Shown here: piece by piece, positions 1-8,844 of the stretch
Layout of the letters: every line of letters starts with the position of its first letter
How positions within the stretch are numbered: position 1 is the first letter of the stretch
Source of the DNA: Chlamydiota bacterium
Lineage (GTDB): Bacteria; Chlamydiota; Chlamydiia; Chlamydiales; JAAKFR01
Assembly (NCBI GenBank): GCA_013288105.1
Contig: JABDCM010000007.1
Location: 1 to 34,047, forward strand
DNA: 34,047 bases
Direction: 5' to 3'
The notes under the pieces: generated by a model
What the model was told of the DNA's origin: nothing
The model's database searches: none
What the model saw: only the letters and a program-made list of their open reading frames with translations
Program-made: the position numbers and the translations under genes

Positions 1-828
1 TGTGACATGACTGTGCGAGATGTGATGCACCGACAAATACCGGGATCCGCCTACCTACCAGAGCCTGGAACTGCCTATCTTCTAGAAAACCCGAAGAAAG
101 ATTTACAAAAACTCTCTTTTCTTGGGGGAGAAAAAACAGAGGGGCTGGAATCGCGCTGTTTTATACGCCATGGAGAGGCAATAGGACTCATCAATCGAGA
201 AAGAACCGTTACAGATTCTTCCCATGCCTTGACTACCACTATGCCCAAAAGAATGGCAACTACAGCATGCACAACATATTCACAATTAGAAGTCGAAAAT
301 CTAGCATTTCTACGCGCTTTAAGAGGAATTTCTCAGGTTCATTTTCTTCCTTTAGAATGGGGTCATAATTTGTATTTTGCTTTACCTGAGGAATTTAGAA
401 AAGGAAGAGGCATTTTTAACAAACTATCTGGATGTCTCGCGAGATGTTTTAATGTCTTTGATCCTATCTCATTGATGGAAAAATATAAATCTTCCAAAAA
501 AGCCTTTGATAAAATTGCATGTGTGTATGGGGGACCTTTTGAAGCGGATAAAAAAACAGGAGAGATTAAATTTCTTAAATTTGAATCCCCAAACGCAATC
601 CAAGAAGGTATCTCGTATCACTATCCATGGTTACAAAGTAGGAGGGACCTTCTGCTTGTTCATGAAAAAGCTTACCAAAATCTTGCGTACATGAGTCGTG
701 AAGAATGCGTTCTCGAATCTGTTTATAGGGAATTTGTGAGGCAATTTCAGAGGACAATCCCTCCTTGTTACCCTCTAAGTCTCTTCTTAAAAGAGCAGCT
801 TTTTCAGGATCCAAAAAATTTAAGATAA
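1..828 (+). CDS. C-terminal part of a chlamydial hypothetical protein, 5'-partial
   Basis: The frame is already open at base 1 and reads Cys-Asp-Met-Thr-Val-Arg, so the ATG at 7 is probably internal and the gene begins outside the window. Recognisable stretches are GSAYLPEPGTAYLL near the start, LRALRGISQVHFLPLEW in the middle and FNVFDPISLM around residue 150. They resemble, from memory, the C-terminal half of a large chlamydial hypothetical family of unknown function. The last ~250 bases run antisense to the next gene (575-1570, minus), whose residues in that overlap look more like conserved coding sequence. The real coding part may therefore end near 575-615, with the remainder being chance read-through past a rearrangement junction. 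No signal peptide or membrane segment is visible. Function unknown. Confidence 0.5.
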   Translation, partial: CDMTVRDVMHRQIPGSAYLPEPGTAYLLENPKKDLQKLSFLGGEKTEGLESRCFIRHGEAIGLINRERTVTDSSHALTTTMPKRMATTACTTYSQLEVENLAFLRALRGISQVHFLPLEWGHNLYFALPEEFRKGRGIFNKLSGCLARCFNVFDPISLMEKYKSSKKAFDKIACVYGGPFEADKKTGEIKFLKFESPNAIQEGISYHYPWLQSRRDLLLVHEKAYQNLAYMSREECVLESVYREFVRQFQRTIPPCYPLSLFLKEQLFQDPKNLR

Positions 829-1570
829 AAAAAGCTTTTTCTTTAGAATAGCACCCCTCTTGCAACTCCCTTTCCGTAAACTTTTTGAATTTAATCACAC
901 GTTCGCCAATTTGCAACTTCTCAACTCTTCTGATCAATTGTCGCCAGTTTAGCTCCTTTTTCCATTGAGGTTCCCAATGAAAACCAAAGACACGACAGGG
1001 AATATTCCCCGTCAACTGCTTCCCTTCTATGTATTGCTGAAACTGTCGATTAACAGCTGCATCTATGGACTTGATTTGATTGACACCCATTACAACAGCT
1101 AATTTCTTTTTAGCCTCCTTTTTAGAAAATTTTGCATCTGCTCCGAAAGATTCTTCTGTTAAGAGTTTTTCTATTTTTGCGACTGGATCCAGCCTGCTTC
1201 CTGGAAGTCTCCCTACGGGAATATTGATCAGAAAAAGGGGCTTGGAGGGATTTTCATCAGAAGGAGAGGTAGGAGAAAAGCGATCCTCAGATAAGGTCGC
1301 TTGACCATTATTGAGAGGATGATAAGGAAAAAGGGAGCAGAGCTCAGCCTCTTCAAGCTTTTCTTGGGATGTTGTCGGAGAAGCAGTTTTTAAGTATAGG
1401 GGGCTGGGCTGGCGAAAAATGAGAGCCACAAGCCAGATGCGATTGATGGCAATGGCATTAAATTTCCCAAGAAATTTTGTATGATTTTTATGAAAGTCGG
1501 ACACATATCTGCCTTGTTTGAGCTCTTTAAAGTCTGTGCCGGTAGAAAGGGATGAAACTCTCATTGCCAT
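575..1570 (-). CDS. N-terminal part of a chlamydial hypothetical protein, probably truncated
   Basis: The frame encodes 331 residues, beginning MAMRVSSLSTG, with a GAGAA-type ribosome site before the ATG. It carries NIPVGRLPGSRLDPVAKIEKLL around residues 114-135, AVVMGVNQIKSID, and then PYKQIRERILHDS followed by FVTMDSDTRYLL near the end. These match my memory of the N-terminal and central part of the same chlamydial family whose C-terminal part lies on the opposite strand at 1-828. Family members normally continue for a few hundred residues after the MDSDT-like motif, but this frame stops 11 residues after it. I read it as a gene truncated by rearrangement. It is divergent from the 1704 gene. 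Biochemical function unknown; the MD-D-like motif recalls nucleotide-sugar transferase DxD motifs, but this is only suggestive. Confidence 0.55.
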   Translation of the reverse strand: MAMRVSSLSTGTDFKELKQGRYVSDFHKNHTKFLGKFNAIAINRIWLVALIFRQPSPLYLKTASPTTSQEKLEEAELCSLFPYHPLNNGQATLSEDRFSPTSPSDENPSKPLFLINIPVGRLPGSRLDPVAKIEKLLTEESFGADAKFSKKEAKKKLAVVMGVNQIKSIDAAVNRQFQQYIEGKQLTGNIPCRVFGFHWEPQWKKELNWRQLIRRVEKLQIGERVIKFKKFTERELQEGCYSKEKAFFILNFLDPEKAALLRRDLEGNKEGLSSEIASQIPYKQIRERILHDSCTQDFGKLFHEQAEGPSYFVTMDSDTRYLLGLRLGIQI

Positions 1571-1658
1571 ACATTTTTCTCCTTATTAAGAAATTAATAT
1601 TTGAACCTATCAGAAACCGAGGAAAAAATGTATGCAATTTCTTGCTCAAATTGATTCT

Positions 1659-1675
1659 TTGAGTTAAAAACTCAA
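1659..1675. promoter_or_regulatory. Perfect 7+7 inverted repeat upstream of the CMD-pknD unit
   Basis: TTGAGTT and AACTCAA are separated by AAA, 28 bases before the ATG at 1704 and upstream of the ribosome site AAGGAGATGAG. It could be a small operator or a 5' leader hairpin. No regulator binding is known, so this is an inference from symmetry and position only. Confidence 0.3.
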
Positions 1676-1703
1676 CTTAACGTCAATCTAAGGAGATGAG
1701 ATC

Positions 1704-2048
1704 ATGACAAAAAGTTATAAAGAGATTACCGCTGGCCTTTCACCTGCCTTGGCAAAATTACGCAAAGAGATCCCTGATGTGATGAATGGGCTCAATGCCA
1801 TCTCGCAGGCCGCAACCAAAGAGGGTGCTCTCAGCAAAAAAACTAAGGAGTTAATCGCTCTCGCTCTAGGAATCGCCGCCCGCTGTGATGGCTGTATCGG
1901 TTTTCATATGCAAGCTTTAGTCAATATGGGCGTCACACGTGAAGAGCTTCTGGAAACGTTAAGTATGGCAGTCTACATGGGCGGTGGCCCCTCTCTCATC
2001 TACTCTGCAGATGCTCTCAAAGCATTTGAAGAACTGAGCGCCAAATAA
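1704..2048 (+). CDS. Carboxymuconolactone decarboxylase / AhpD-like family protein
   Basis: The 114-residue protein is a single CMD-fold domain. Residues 48-72 contain the family hallmark, with Cys61-Asp-Gly-Cys64 and His68, the CxxCxxxH arrangement of AhpD-like alkylhydroperoxidases. The conserved helix MAVYMGGGPSLIYSADAL follows. Family members are small helical oligomers that act as thiol peroxidase partners or, when the cysteines are absent, as decarboxylases. The intact CxxC points to a redox role rather than true muconolactone decarboxylation. A strong ribosome site, AAGGAGATGAG, precedes the ATG. The gene ends only 5 bases before pknD, so the two are probably co-transcribed. The physiological substrate cannot be told from the sequence. 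Confidence 0.85.
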   Translation: MTKSYKEITAGLSPALAKLRKEIPDVMNGLNAISQAATKEGALSKKTKELIALALGIAARCDGCIGFHMQALVNMGVTREELLETLSMAVYMGGGPSLIYSADALKAFEELSAK

Positions 2049-2053
2049 ACCTC

Positions 2054-4846
2054 ATGACTGTCAATACGATAGGTCCCTATAAATGCATTGATCTCATCGG
2101 AAAAGGGGGCATGGGGGAGGTCTGGCTTGCCAATGATCCCGTCTGTGACCGCCTTCTGGCTATTAAACGTATCCGGCCTGATCTGAAACATGATGGGTTA
2201 AAAAACCGCTTCCTACGAGAAGCAAAAATCACAGCTCAACTCACCCATCCGGGCGTTATCTCTATCTATTCCATCCACCAGGATGAGCATGAGCTCTACT
2301 ATATCATGCCCTACATAGACGGGGACACTCTCAAACAGATCATCCGTTCAGGACATAAGGAAAAAGCCTCCATCCCCTCCTTGCTTCCTATCTTTAAAAA
2401 CATCTGCCAAACTGTGGCTTATGCGCATTCTAAAGGGATTATCCACAGAGATCTCAAACCAGAAAATATCCTCGTGGGAAAGTTTGGAGAGGTGATCCTC
2501 TTCGATTGGGGACTTGCTGAACTAATCTCAGAAATGGCTCCTGAATGGGAGGAGATCGAGACCGAATTCCACTCAGAACTCACCCGTCCAGGAAAACTTG
2601 TGGGAACCGTCTCTTTTATGGCTCCCGAAAGAGCTCTTGGTAGTCCTGCTACATTCCAAACAGATATCTATTCTCTAGGAGTCATCCTCTACCAACTCCT
2701 CACTCTGAAAAATCCCTTCCATCGCACCTCCATTAAGGAATTCCGTAAAAATTACATGCATGAAAAACTGGTGGAACCTGAAGAGGCGGCTCCCTATCGA
2801 GATGTCCCCCCCCGTCTTTCTCGTATTTTAAAAAAATGTCTGCATCCAGATCCTCTTCATCGTTATCAAAATATGGATCACTTAATTACAGATTTGATGG
2901 CCCATCTTGAGGGAAGGCCTGAGTGGTTTGAAAGTGCCCGTCTCAAAATCAGTCAGAAAAAACATTGGGAATTTCAGGAAAATCTTCTCGTGTCTAAACA
3001 TATTGCCATCACGCGTAGCACAGAGGCTGCAGACTGGGTAAGCATTATGGTTTCAAAGGCTGCTTTTTCAGAAAACACCCGACTTCAAACACGCGTCTGC
3101 ATAGGTGAGCGTGGCTCCGGTATCGGTTTTCTTCTCAGCGTTCCAGATAGTGAGGAACGGGAGAGTCCTCTTGAGGGGTATTGTCTCTGGATTGGAACAG
3201 AAGAGAGTCCCTTTTCTGTGCTCTTTAGAAATACGGTTGAGGTCATGCATCTGCCCGATCTGTATCTTAATAGAAAAACATGGTATGAGATCACTCTTGA
3301 AAAGAGGGGCAATCACATCTACTTTTCCATAGATGGGCAATCCCGTTTTACCTACTTAAGTTATCTGCCCCTATTTGGAACACATATAGGGGTCCTTTCT
3401 CGTGATGCCGATTTTCAGATGGATCAAATGGATGTCTTCGTAGGCAGTCAAAACCTTCAGATCAGCTGCCTCTCCGTGCCGGATGCTTTTTTAGCCAGTC
3501 GCGACTATAAGCGGGCTCTTGCTGAGTATCGAAGAATCGGCTACTCCTTTCCAGGACATGCAGAAGGAAGAGAGGCTCTTTTCAGAGCAGGAATCACCTT
3601 ATTGGAGCAGGCACGCTCCTCGCGGAGCGCAAAAAAAACAGAGTCTTTCTATACTCTTGCTCTGGAAGAGTTTTCTAAGCTTCATCATACAGCAGGAGCC
3701 CCTTTAGAATATTTAGGGAAGGCTCTTGTCTATCAGGCATTAAAAGATCCTGCAGAAGAGATTAAATGTTTAGAATTGGGATTACGTCGGTATTCTAAAC
3801 ACCCTCTGATATCAGCCTTAAGTGAACAGATCCTCTACCGTATGCATGAAGCTGCACAAACCGATCGCAGATCGGCCTACCAACTCATTTTAATAGGACT
3901 ACGCCTGCTTCCTGATCTCGTTCAAAGAACAGATACGAAAAGGCTGTTTAAACACCTCATGATGCATTGGGAACCCCTCCCCTTTTTTGAATCAGCCGTG
4001 GAGAGCCATTTTGCTATCGTGCTCGCTTTTTGGTTAGGAGCGCCCTATATCTTAATGGAAATCTTTCAAGAGATGGTTAATCTAAAGCTTTACGACATCG
4101 CAGCAATAGGAGATCTTATTTATTGCCTCTTCGAATTAGGATCCCCCCTTTTGGCTCTTAAAGTCATGCATGAGATGGAGAATCTTGCCCCCTCTTTTTC
4201 TGAAGAGGAGAGAGAAAATCTCCGAGAACTGGTAGATTGTTTCAAACCTCTTATACAATGTCATCAGGACTCTTTAGAAGCGGGTATCCAAGTCTATCGC
4301 GCTTTACCAAAAAAAGCGTTAGGGGTCAGAGAGTTACGGACAATCACCTCTCTAATGCACTCTGCAATCGCGCAAGATAAGGAGGAATATGTACATCAAC
4401 TTGCCCAACTGTCTACGCAATATCCTCTATCCAAGGAGGATCAAATTCGTCTCGATGCGCTGGATATTTGGGCCTATTTGAAAGAGGAAGATTGGGTGCG
4501 GGCAAGAGAAATCTTTGAAAAATATCCCTTTGAACTGCTCAATCAGGAGTCCACCTTACTCCATACTCTTTATGGATGCTGGCTTTATGCGGTTGAAGGG
4601 GAAGAGATTGCCTCTATTCATTTTGCTGGTGTGATTGATACCTCTTTTCCCCGTTCATGGGCACTTCTTTCTCATGAGCTCACCAATCATATACTTGAGA
4701 TTCCAAGCTGGTATAATACCTCGTTTATGTGGGAGAGGAGAGAGCTTTATCGCCAACTGACCCTTTTTTATCAGATTGCAGAAAATTCTGAGAGGGAGGC
4801 CTTTTTCCATCAGCGTGCCCAAGAAGAATATATTCAAATGAGTTGA
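2054..4846 (+). CDS. pknD: Serine/threonine protein kinase PknD
   Basis: This 930-residue protein has an N-terminal Hanks-type kinase domain: glycine loop GKGGMG at residues 16-21, catalytic Lys38, catalytic loop HRDLKPEN at 131-138 and DWG at 151-153. DWG in place of DFG is, as I recall, usual in chlamydial PknD. Residues ~310-465 look like an all-beta jelly-roll (LamG-like) module, with repeated Trp/Tyr-rich strands and an IDGQ turn. From ~475 to the end the protein is helical with TPR-like repeats (for example LASRDYKRALAEYRRI). I see no clear transmembrane helix. Chlamydial PknD orthologues have this length and also sit immediately before valS. Start: the ATG lies 5 bases after the preceding stop, with only a weak ribosome site, which suggests translational coupling. 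Confidence 0.93.
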   Translation: MTVNTIGPYKCIDLIGKGGMGEVWLANDPVCDRLLAIKRIRPDLKHDGLKNRFLREAKITAQLTHPGVISIYSIHQDEHELYYIMPYIDGDTLKQIIRSGHKEKASIPSLLPIFKNICQTVAYAHSKGIIHRDLKPENILVGKFGEVILFDWGLAELISEMAPEWEEIETEFHSELTRPGKLVGTVSFMAPERALGSPATFQTDIYSLGVILYQLLTLKNPFHRTSIKEFRKNYMHEKLVEPEEAAPYRDVPPRLSRILKKCLHPDPLHRYQNMDHLITDLMAHLEGRPEWFESARLKISQKKHWEFQENLLVSKHIAITRSTEAADWVSIMVSKAAFSENTRLQTRVCIGERGSGIGFLLSVPDSEERESPLEGYCLWIGTEESPFSVLFRNTVEVMHLPDLYLNRKTWYEITLEKRGNHIYFSIDGQSRFTYLSYLPLFGTHIGVLSRDADFQMDQMDVFVGSQNLQISCLSVPDAFLASRDYKRALAEYRRIGYSFPGHAEGREALFRAGITLLEQARSSRSAKKTESFYTLALEEFSKLHHTAGAPLEYLGKALVYQALKDPAEEIKCLELGLRRYSKHPLISALSEQILYRMHEAAQTDRRSAYQLILIGLRLLPDLVQRTDTKRLFKHLMMHWEPLPFFESAVESHFAIVLAFWLGAPYILMEIFQEMVNLKLYDIAAIGDLIYCLFELGSPLLALKVMHEMENLAPSFSEEERENLRELVDCFKPLIQCHQDSLEAGIQVYRALPKKALGVRELRTITSLMHSAIAQDKEEYVHQLAQLSTQYPLSKEDQIRLDALDIWAYLKEEDWVRAREIFEKYPFELLNQESTLLHTLYGCWLYAVEGEEIASIHFAGVIDTSFPRSWALLSHELTNHILEIPSWYNTSFMWERRELYRQLTLFYQIAENSEREAFFHQRAQEEYIQMS

Positions 4847-4905
4847 ACGCATTCGGATATAATTTAGCTGAATAAATTTCTATTCTCTGATATCCTCCTC
4901 CCCCT

Positions 4906-7728
4906 ATGATCTCAGATGACCTCCCCAAAGCTTATGATCCTAAAATCACAGATTCCAAATGGTATGCTTTTTGGGAGGAAAATGGATTTTTCAAAGCCGA
5001 CCCCCACTCCTCAAAGCCCCCCTATTGTATTGTGATTCCCCCCCCCAACGTCACGGGTGTGCTACACATGGGACATGCCCTTGTCAATACTCTACAAGAT
5101 ATTCTGATCCGCTGGAAAAGAATGAGTGGCTATGAGGCTCTATGGGTCCCAGGAACCGATCATGCGGGTATCGCCACTCAAAGCGTTGTAGAAAAAAATT
5201 TACTCTCGACCCAAGGAAAAAGGCGCGATGATTTCTCTCGAGAAGCTTTTTTGAAACTTGTCTGGGAGTGGAAGGAAAAAAGTGAACAGACGATCCTGAA
5301 GCAGCTTAAAAAACTAGGGGCCTCTTGTGACTGGTCGCGCCTCCGTTTTACGATGGATGAGGGATGTTGTCGGGCCGTGCGCACGATGTTTAAGAAGCTT
5401 TATGACGCAGGGCTGATTTATCGAGGCAACTACCTAGTGAATTGGGATCCTATCACCAAAACAGCGCTTGCTGATGATGAGGTGGAATATGAGGAGAGGG
5501 ACTCTTTTCTCTGGTATTTTAAATATCCTCTTTCTGATGGTTCAGGATATATCCGTATTGCCACGACCCGTCCTGAAACAATACTTGGAGATACAGCGAT
5601 TGCTGTCTCTCCTAAAGATGAGCGCTATCGCCCTTTGATTGGACAGAAGGTCCATCTCCCCTTTGTTCAACGAGAAATTCCGATTATTGCAGATCACCAT
5701 GTCGATCCCTCCTTTGGAACAGGAATGGTCAAGATTACTCCTGCGCATGACTTTAATGATTATCGCATGGGGCTTGAGCATCATCTTGAAATGATCAACA
5801 TTTTCACTGACGATGGACATATGAATGAAAATGGGGGGCCTTTTGTGGGGTTGACTCGAGAGGAGGCCAGAGAGGCTGTTGTGAAACAGATGAAAACTTT
5901 GGGGCTTTTGGAAAAGGTGGAGCCTCATCTTTTACGTGTGGGAGTCTCTTACCGTTCTAAAGCTGTGATCGAGCCCTATCTCTCCAAGCAGTGGTTCATT
6001 AAAATGGCCCCCTTTGTAGCTCCTCTCAAAGAGAGTGTAGAGCAAAAGAGGGTGAAGCTCACCCCTTCTAGTTGGGAAAGCACCTATTTTCATTGGGTAA
6101 ATCACTTAAGAGATTGGTGTATTAGCCGTCAGCTCTGGTGGGGACACCGCATTCCCGTTTGGTATCATAAAAATGATCCGGATCGGATCATCTGTTATGC
6201 GGGGACCGACCTTCCCCCTGAAGTGGCGCAAGAGCCCTCTCTTTGGCAGCAGGACCCTGATGTTTTAGACACCTGGTTTTCCTCTTCTCTCTGGCCTTTT
6301 AGCACGTTGGGATGGCCGGAGCAAACAGAGGAGCTCAAAAAATTTTATCCCACCAGTGTTCTTGTTACGGGGCATGATATTCTCTTTTTCTGGGTTGCTC
6401 GGATGATTTTGATGGGGGAATATGCATTAGGAGAGCCCCCCTTTCCAGAGACCTTTCTGCATGGGTTGATCTATGGAAAATCTTATTACCGTACTCTTCC
6501 AGAAGGGGGTGTGAGCTATATTTTTGGAGAAGAAAAAAATGGGTTTGATGCAGGTCAGCCGCTGCCTACAGCTGTTTTTTCAAAATGGGAGAAACTCTCT
6601 AAAAGTAAAGGGAATGTCATAGATCCTCTGGATATGATAGAGGAGTATGGGACAGATGCTGTGCGCATGTCTCTTTGTTCCTGTGCCAATCAATCGCCGC
6701 AGATTGATTTAGATCGGCGTCGTTTTGAGGAGTTTAAGAATTTTGCAAACAAGATCTGGAATGGGGCCCGTTTTGTTTTAATGCATTTAGAGGGGCTCTC
6801 CTCTGAAGCTTTTTCCGAGGGGATGGATTTTTCTCTTTTTGCTTTAGAAGATCGCTGGATCTTGTCCGGGATGAATCGTCTTAACAAGGAGATTAATCTC
6901 CATTTGAGTGGCTATGCTTTTGATCTTGCCTCGACTGCTGCCTATGATTTCTTTTGGAAAGAATTTTGCGCCTATTATGTAGAAATCGTCAAACCTGTTT
7001 TGTTTAAAAAAAGAGGTCATGAAAGAGAGAGAGTAAACAAGCAAAAAGTGCTTCTTATTGTACTGCTCAATATGATTCGTCTCTTGCATCCGATGGCCCC
7101 TTTTATTACAGAGGAGCTCTTTCAGCTCTTAAAACAGCATTTTCCTAAACTTGCAAAAAATCCGCACGTAGACCTTTACACACAGGATGCGATTGAGAGT
7201 TTGATGAGTCCTGCCTGTATGAGGGCCCCCTATCCCCGTCTTTTACGAGAGGAGGATCTTTCTCAAAAAGCGGAAGAAGAATTTGCTTATATTGAAAAGG
7301 TGATCTACACGATTCGCAATATTCGAGGAGAGATGCAGATTCCCCCCCAAATGGCAACCGATCTCTTCTTTGTAGGCCCATCTGCCCTGGTTAAAGAGAA
7401 TCTTCACCTCATTCAAGCGCTTGTAAAAACAAATAAAGTTGAGATAACAGCTGAAAAGCCCTCTTTAGGATTTACTGCGACTGGAACAATGGGCGAGCTG
7501 CAGATTGTGATTCCCCTTCCTCAGGAACGGGCTGAAAAGGAGAAGGAGCGGCTGCAGAAAGAGTTGGAGAGGGGAAAGATGAATGTGGAAAAGCTGAAGG
7601 GGCTACTTGCGAATCCTGATTTTCTTGAGAAGGCACGCCCTGAGTTAATAGAAAAGCAGCGAACAGCTTTAATGCAAGGGGAGAGAGAGCTTCTCTCCAT
7701 TCAAGAAAAGCTCTCTTCGTTATGTTAA
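4906..7728 (+). CDS. valS: Valyl-tRNA synthetase
   Basis: ValS charges tRNA-Val with valine and edits mischarged threonine. The 940-residue length is normal for bacteria. It shows the class I signatures: PPPNVTGVLHMGH at residues 45-57 (HIGH motif) and KLSKS at about 563-567 (KMSKS motif, with Leu for Met, a common variant). An editing domain lies between them, including TTRPETILGDTAIAV. The anticodon-binding region follows, then a C-terminal coiled coil (ERAEKEKERLQKELERG onwards) typical of the ValS tRNA-binding arm. It follows pknD by 59 bases and overlaps the next gene by 7. The pknD-valS order is conserved in chlamydiae. Confidence 0.97.
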   Translation: MISDDLPKAYDPKITDSKWYAFWEENGFFKADPHSSKPPYCIVIPPPNVTGVLHMGHALVNTLQDILIRWKRMSGYEALWVPGTDHAGIATQSVVEKNLLSTQGKRRDDFSREAFLKLVWEWKEKSEQTILKQLKKLGASCDWSRLRFTMDEGCCRAVRTMFKKLYDAGLIYRGNYLVNWDPITKTALADDEVEYEERDSFLWYFKYPLSDGSGYIRIATTRPETILGDTAIAVSPKDERYRPLIGQKVHLPFVQREIPIIADHHVDPSFGTGMVKITPAHDFNDYRMGLEHHLEMINIFTDDGHMNENGGPFVGLTREEAREAVVKQMKTLGLLEKVEPHLLRVGVSYRSKAVIEPYLSKQWFIKMAPFVAPLKESVEQKRVKLTPSSWESTYFHWVNHLRDWCISRQLWWGHRIPVWYHKNDPDRIICYAGTDLPPEVAQEPSLWQQDPDVLDTWFSSSLWPFSTLGWPEQTEELKKFYPTSVLVTGHDILFFWVARMILMGEYALGEPPFPETFLHGLIYGKSYYRTLPEGGVSYIFGEEKNGFDAGQPLPTAVFSKWEKLSKSKGNVIDPLDMIEEYGTDAVRMSLCSCANQSPQIDLDRRRFEEFKNFANKIWNGARFVLMHLEGLSSEAFSEGMDFSLFALEDRWILSGMNRLNKEINLHLSGYAFDLASTAAYDFFWKEFCAYYVEIVKPVLFKKRGHERERVNKQKVLLIVLLNMIRLLHPMAPFITEELFQLLKQHFPKLAKNPHVDLYTQDAIESLMSPACMRAPYPRLLREEDLSQKAEEEFAYIEKVIYTIRNIRGEMQIPPQMATDLFFVGPSALVKENLHLIQALVKTNKVEITAEKPSLGFTATGTMGELQIVIPLPQERAEKEKERLQKELERGKMNVEKLKGLLANPDFLEKARPELIEKQRTALMQGERELLSIQEKLSSLC

Positions 7729-8768
7729 TTATAACTCTTCTTTGTTCTTTATCATCCCTTATAGGGCCATTTGAGCGGGTGGATGAGGCAAATCCCATTC
7801 TCACTCCTTGCTCTGATTCTGTTTTTTGCTGTCCCCTCCAACATAAGGAGATTTGCTGGGAAGCAGAACATGTCTTTAATCCAGCAGCGGTTGTACGACA
7901 TGGGAAAGTATACCTCTTGTATCGAGCAGAGGATAATTATGGAACAGGGATTGGAAACCATACCTCTCGTATTGGACTTGCCGAAAGTTCTGATGGCATT
8001 CACTTTGAGCGGATGCTCACCCCCGTCTTATTTCCCGACTGTGACGAGCAGAGCTCTTACGAATTTCCTGGTGGATGCGAAGATCCTCGGATTGTTGAAA
8101 CGGAAGAGGGCTCTTATGTCATGACCTATACACAATGGAATCGCCAAGTGGCTGTTTTGGCAGTAGCAACATCTGACGATCTGATCCATTGGAAAAAGCG
8201 AGGGTATGCCTTTGAAGGAAATATGCACAGGCGCTGGTCCAAATCAGGTTCCATTGTATGTCGCCTTGAAGAGGACCGGTTGATTGCGACTAAAATTCAA
8301 GGTAAATACTGGATGTACTGGGGGGAAGGGATGATCTATACTGCTACATCCGATGATTTGATCTCCTGGGAACCTCTCAAAGATGAGGATGGGGAGCTCA
8401 CAATCCTTCTGAAACCAAGAAAGGGAAAGTTTGATGGCCTTCTGGTGGAAGCAGGCCCTCCTGCTATTCTGACTGAAGAGGGAATTCTGCTTCTCTATAA
8501 TGGGAAAAATTCTATTAAAAAAGGGGATCCTCATATTCTACCCAAAGCCTATTCTGCAGGACAGGTGCTCTTTGATCTCGCAGATCCCACAAAAATTCTT
8601 ATACGCAGTGAGGAGTGTTTTCTAACTCCTGAAAGAGCGTATGAGATGAGGGGACAATATGAGAGGGGCACTGTTTTTATTGAGGGACTTGTCCATTTTC
8701 ATAACCAATGGTTTCTCTATTATGGGACAGCGGATTCAGCGATAGGAGTAGCGACATCAAAAAAGTGA
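7722..8768 (+). CDS. GH130-type glycosidase / mannoside phosphorylase-like protein, possibly exported
   Basis: The 348-residue protein has the five-bladed beta-propeller pattern of family GH130 (DUF377): FNPAAVVRHGKVYLLYRAED at residues 52-71, the conserved GCEDPRI at 118-124 carrying the family's catalytic-type Asp, then YVMTYTQWN and repeated TSDDLIxWxxxG blades. GH130 enzymes phosphorolyse or hydrolyse beta-mannosides; the exact substrate cannot be assigned here. The N-terminus LIITLLCSLSSLIG is hydrophobic and may be a signal sequence, although it lacks the usual basic residues. The ATG overlaps the last 7 bases of valS, so the gene is translationally coupled to an aminoacyl-tRNA synthetase operon. 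No such gene lies after valS in Chlamydia, as I recall the order, so it appears to be a lineage-specific addition. Confidence 0.8.
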   Translation: MLIITLLCSLSSLIGPFERVDEANPILTPCSDSVFCCPLQHKEICWEAEHVFNPAAVVRHGKVYLLYRAEDNYGTGIGNHTSRIGLAESSDGIHFERMLTPVLFPDCDEQSSYEFPGGCEDPRIVETEEGSYVMTYTQWNRQVAVLAVATSDDLIHWKKRGYAFEGNMHRRWSKSGSIVCRLEEDRLIATKIQGKYWMYWGEGMIYTATSDDLISWEPLKDEDGELTILLKPRKGKFDGLLVEAGPPAILTEEGILLLYNGKNSIKKGDPHILPKAYSAGQVLFDLADPTKILIRSEECFLTPERAYEMRGQYERGTVFIEGLVHFHNQWFLYYGTADSAIGVATSKK

Positions 8769-8772
8769 CCTT

Positions 8773-8844
8773 ATAGGTGGCCATATCTTGCTTTCACAGA
8801 AAGATGTGGCCAACTATAATGGAAGCATAGGTGGCCACATCTTG
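8773..8844. repeat. Paired 18-bp direct repeats plus an inverted copy upstream of an ATPase gene
   Basis: ATAGGTGGCCATATCTTG at 8773-8790 recurs as ATAGGTGGCCACATCTTG at 8827-8844, with one base different. Between them, AAGATGTGGCCA at 8801-8812 is the inverted form of the same core and can pair with 8778-8789 (one G-T pair), leaving an 11-base loop. The group lies 34 bases before the ATG at 8879. It looks like an operator or iteron cluster, or a hairpin end to the GH130 transcript. No T-run follows, so an intrinsic terminator is unlikely. Confidence 0.6.

Noticed and set aside
2504-2512. DWG instead of DFG in PknD as an inactivating change
   Set aside because: The variant is usual in chlamydial PknD as I recall, and Lys38 and HRD are intact.
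5542-5928. 128-codon minus-strand frame inside valS
   Set aside because: It is the antisense of conserved ValS editing-domain codons, with no ribosome site and no family resemblance.
8773-8844. Possible CRISPR-like repeats
   Set aside because: Only two direct copies with one spacer, no further units and no cas genes.
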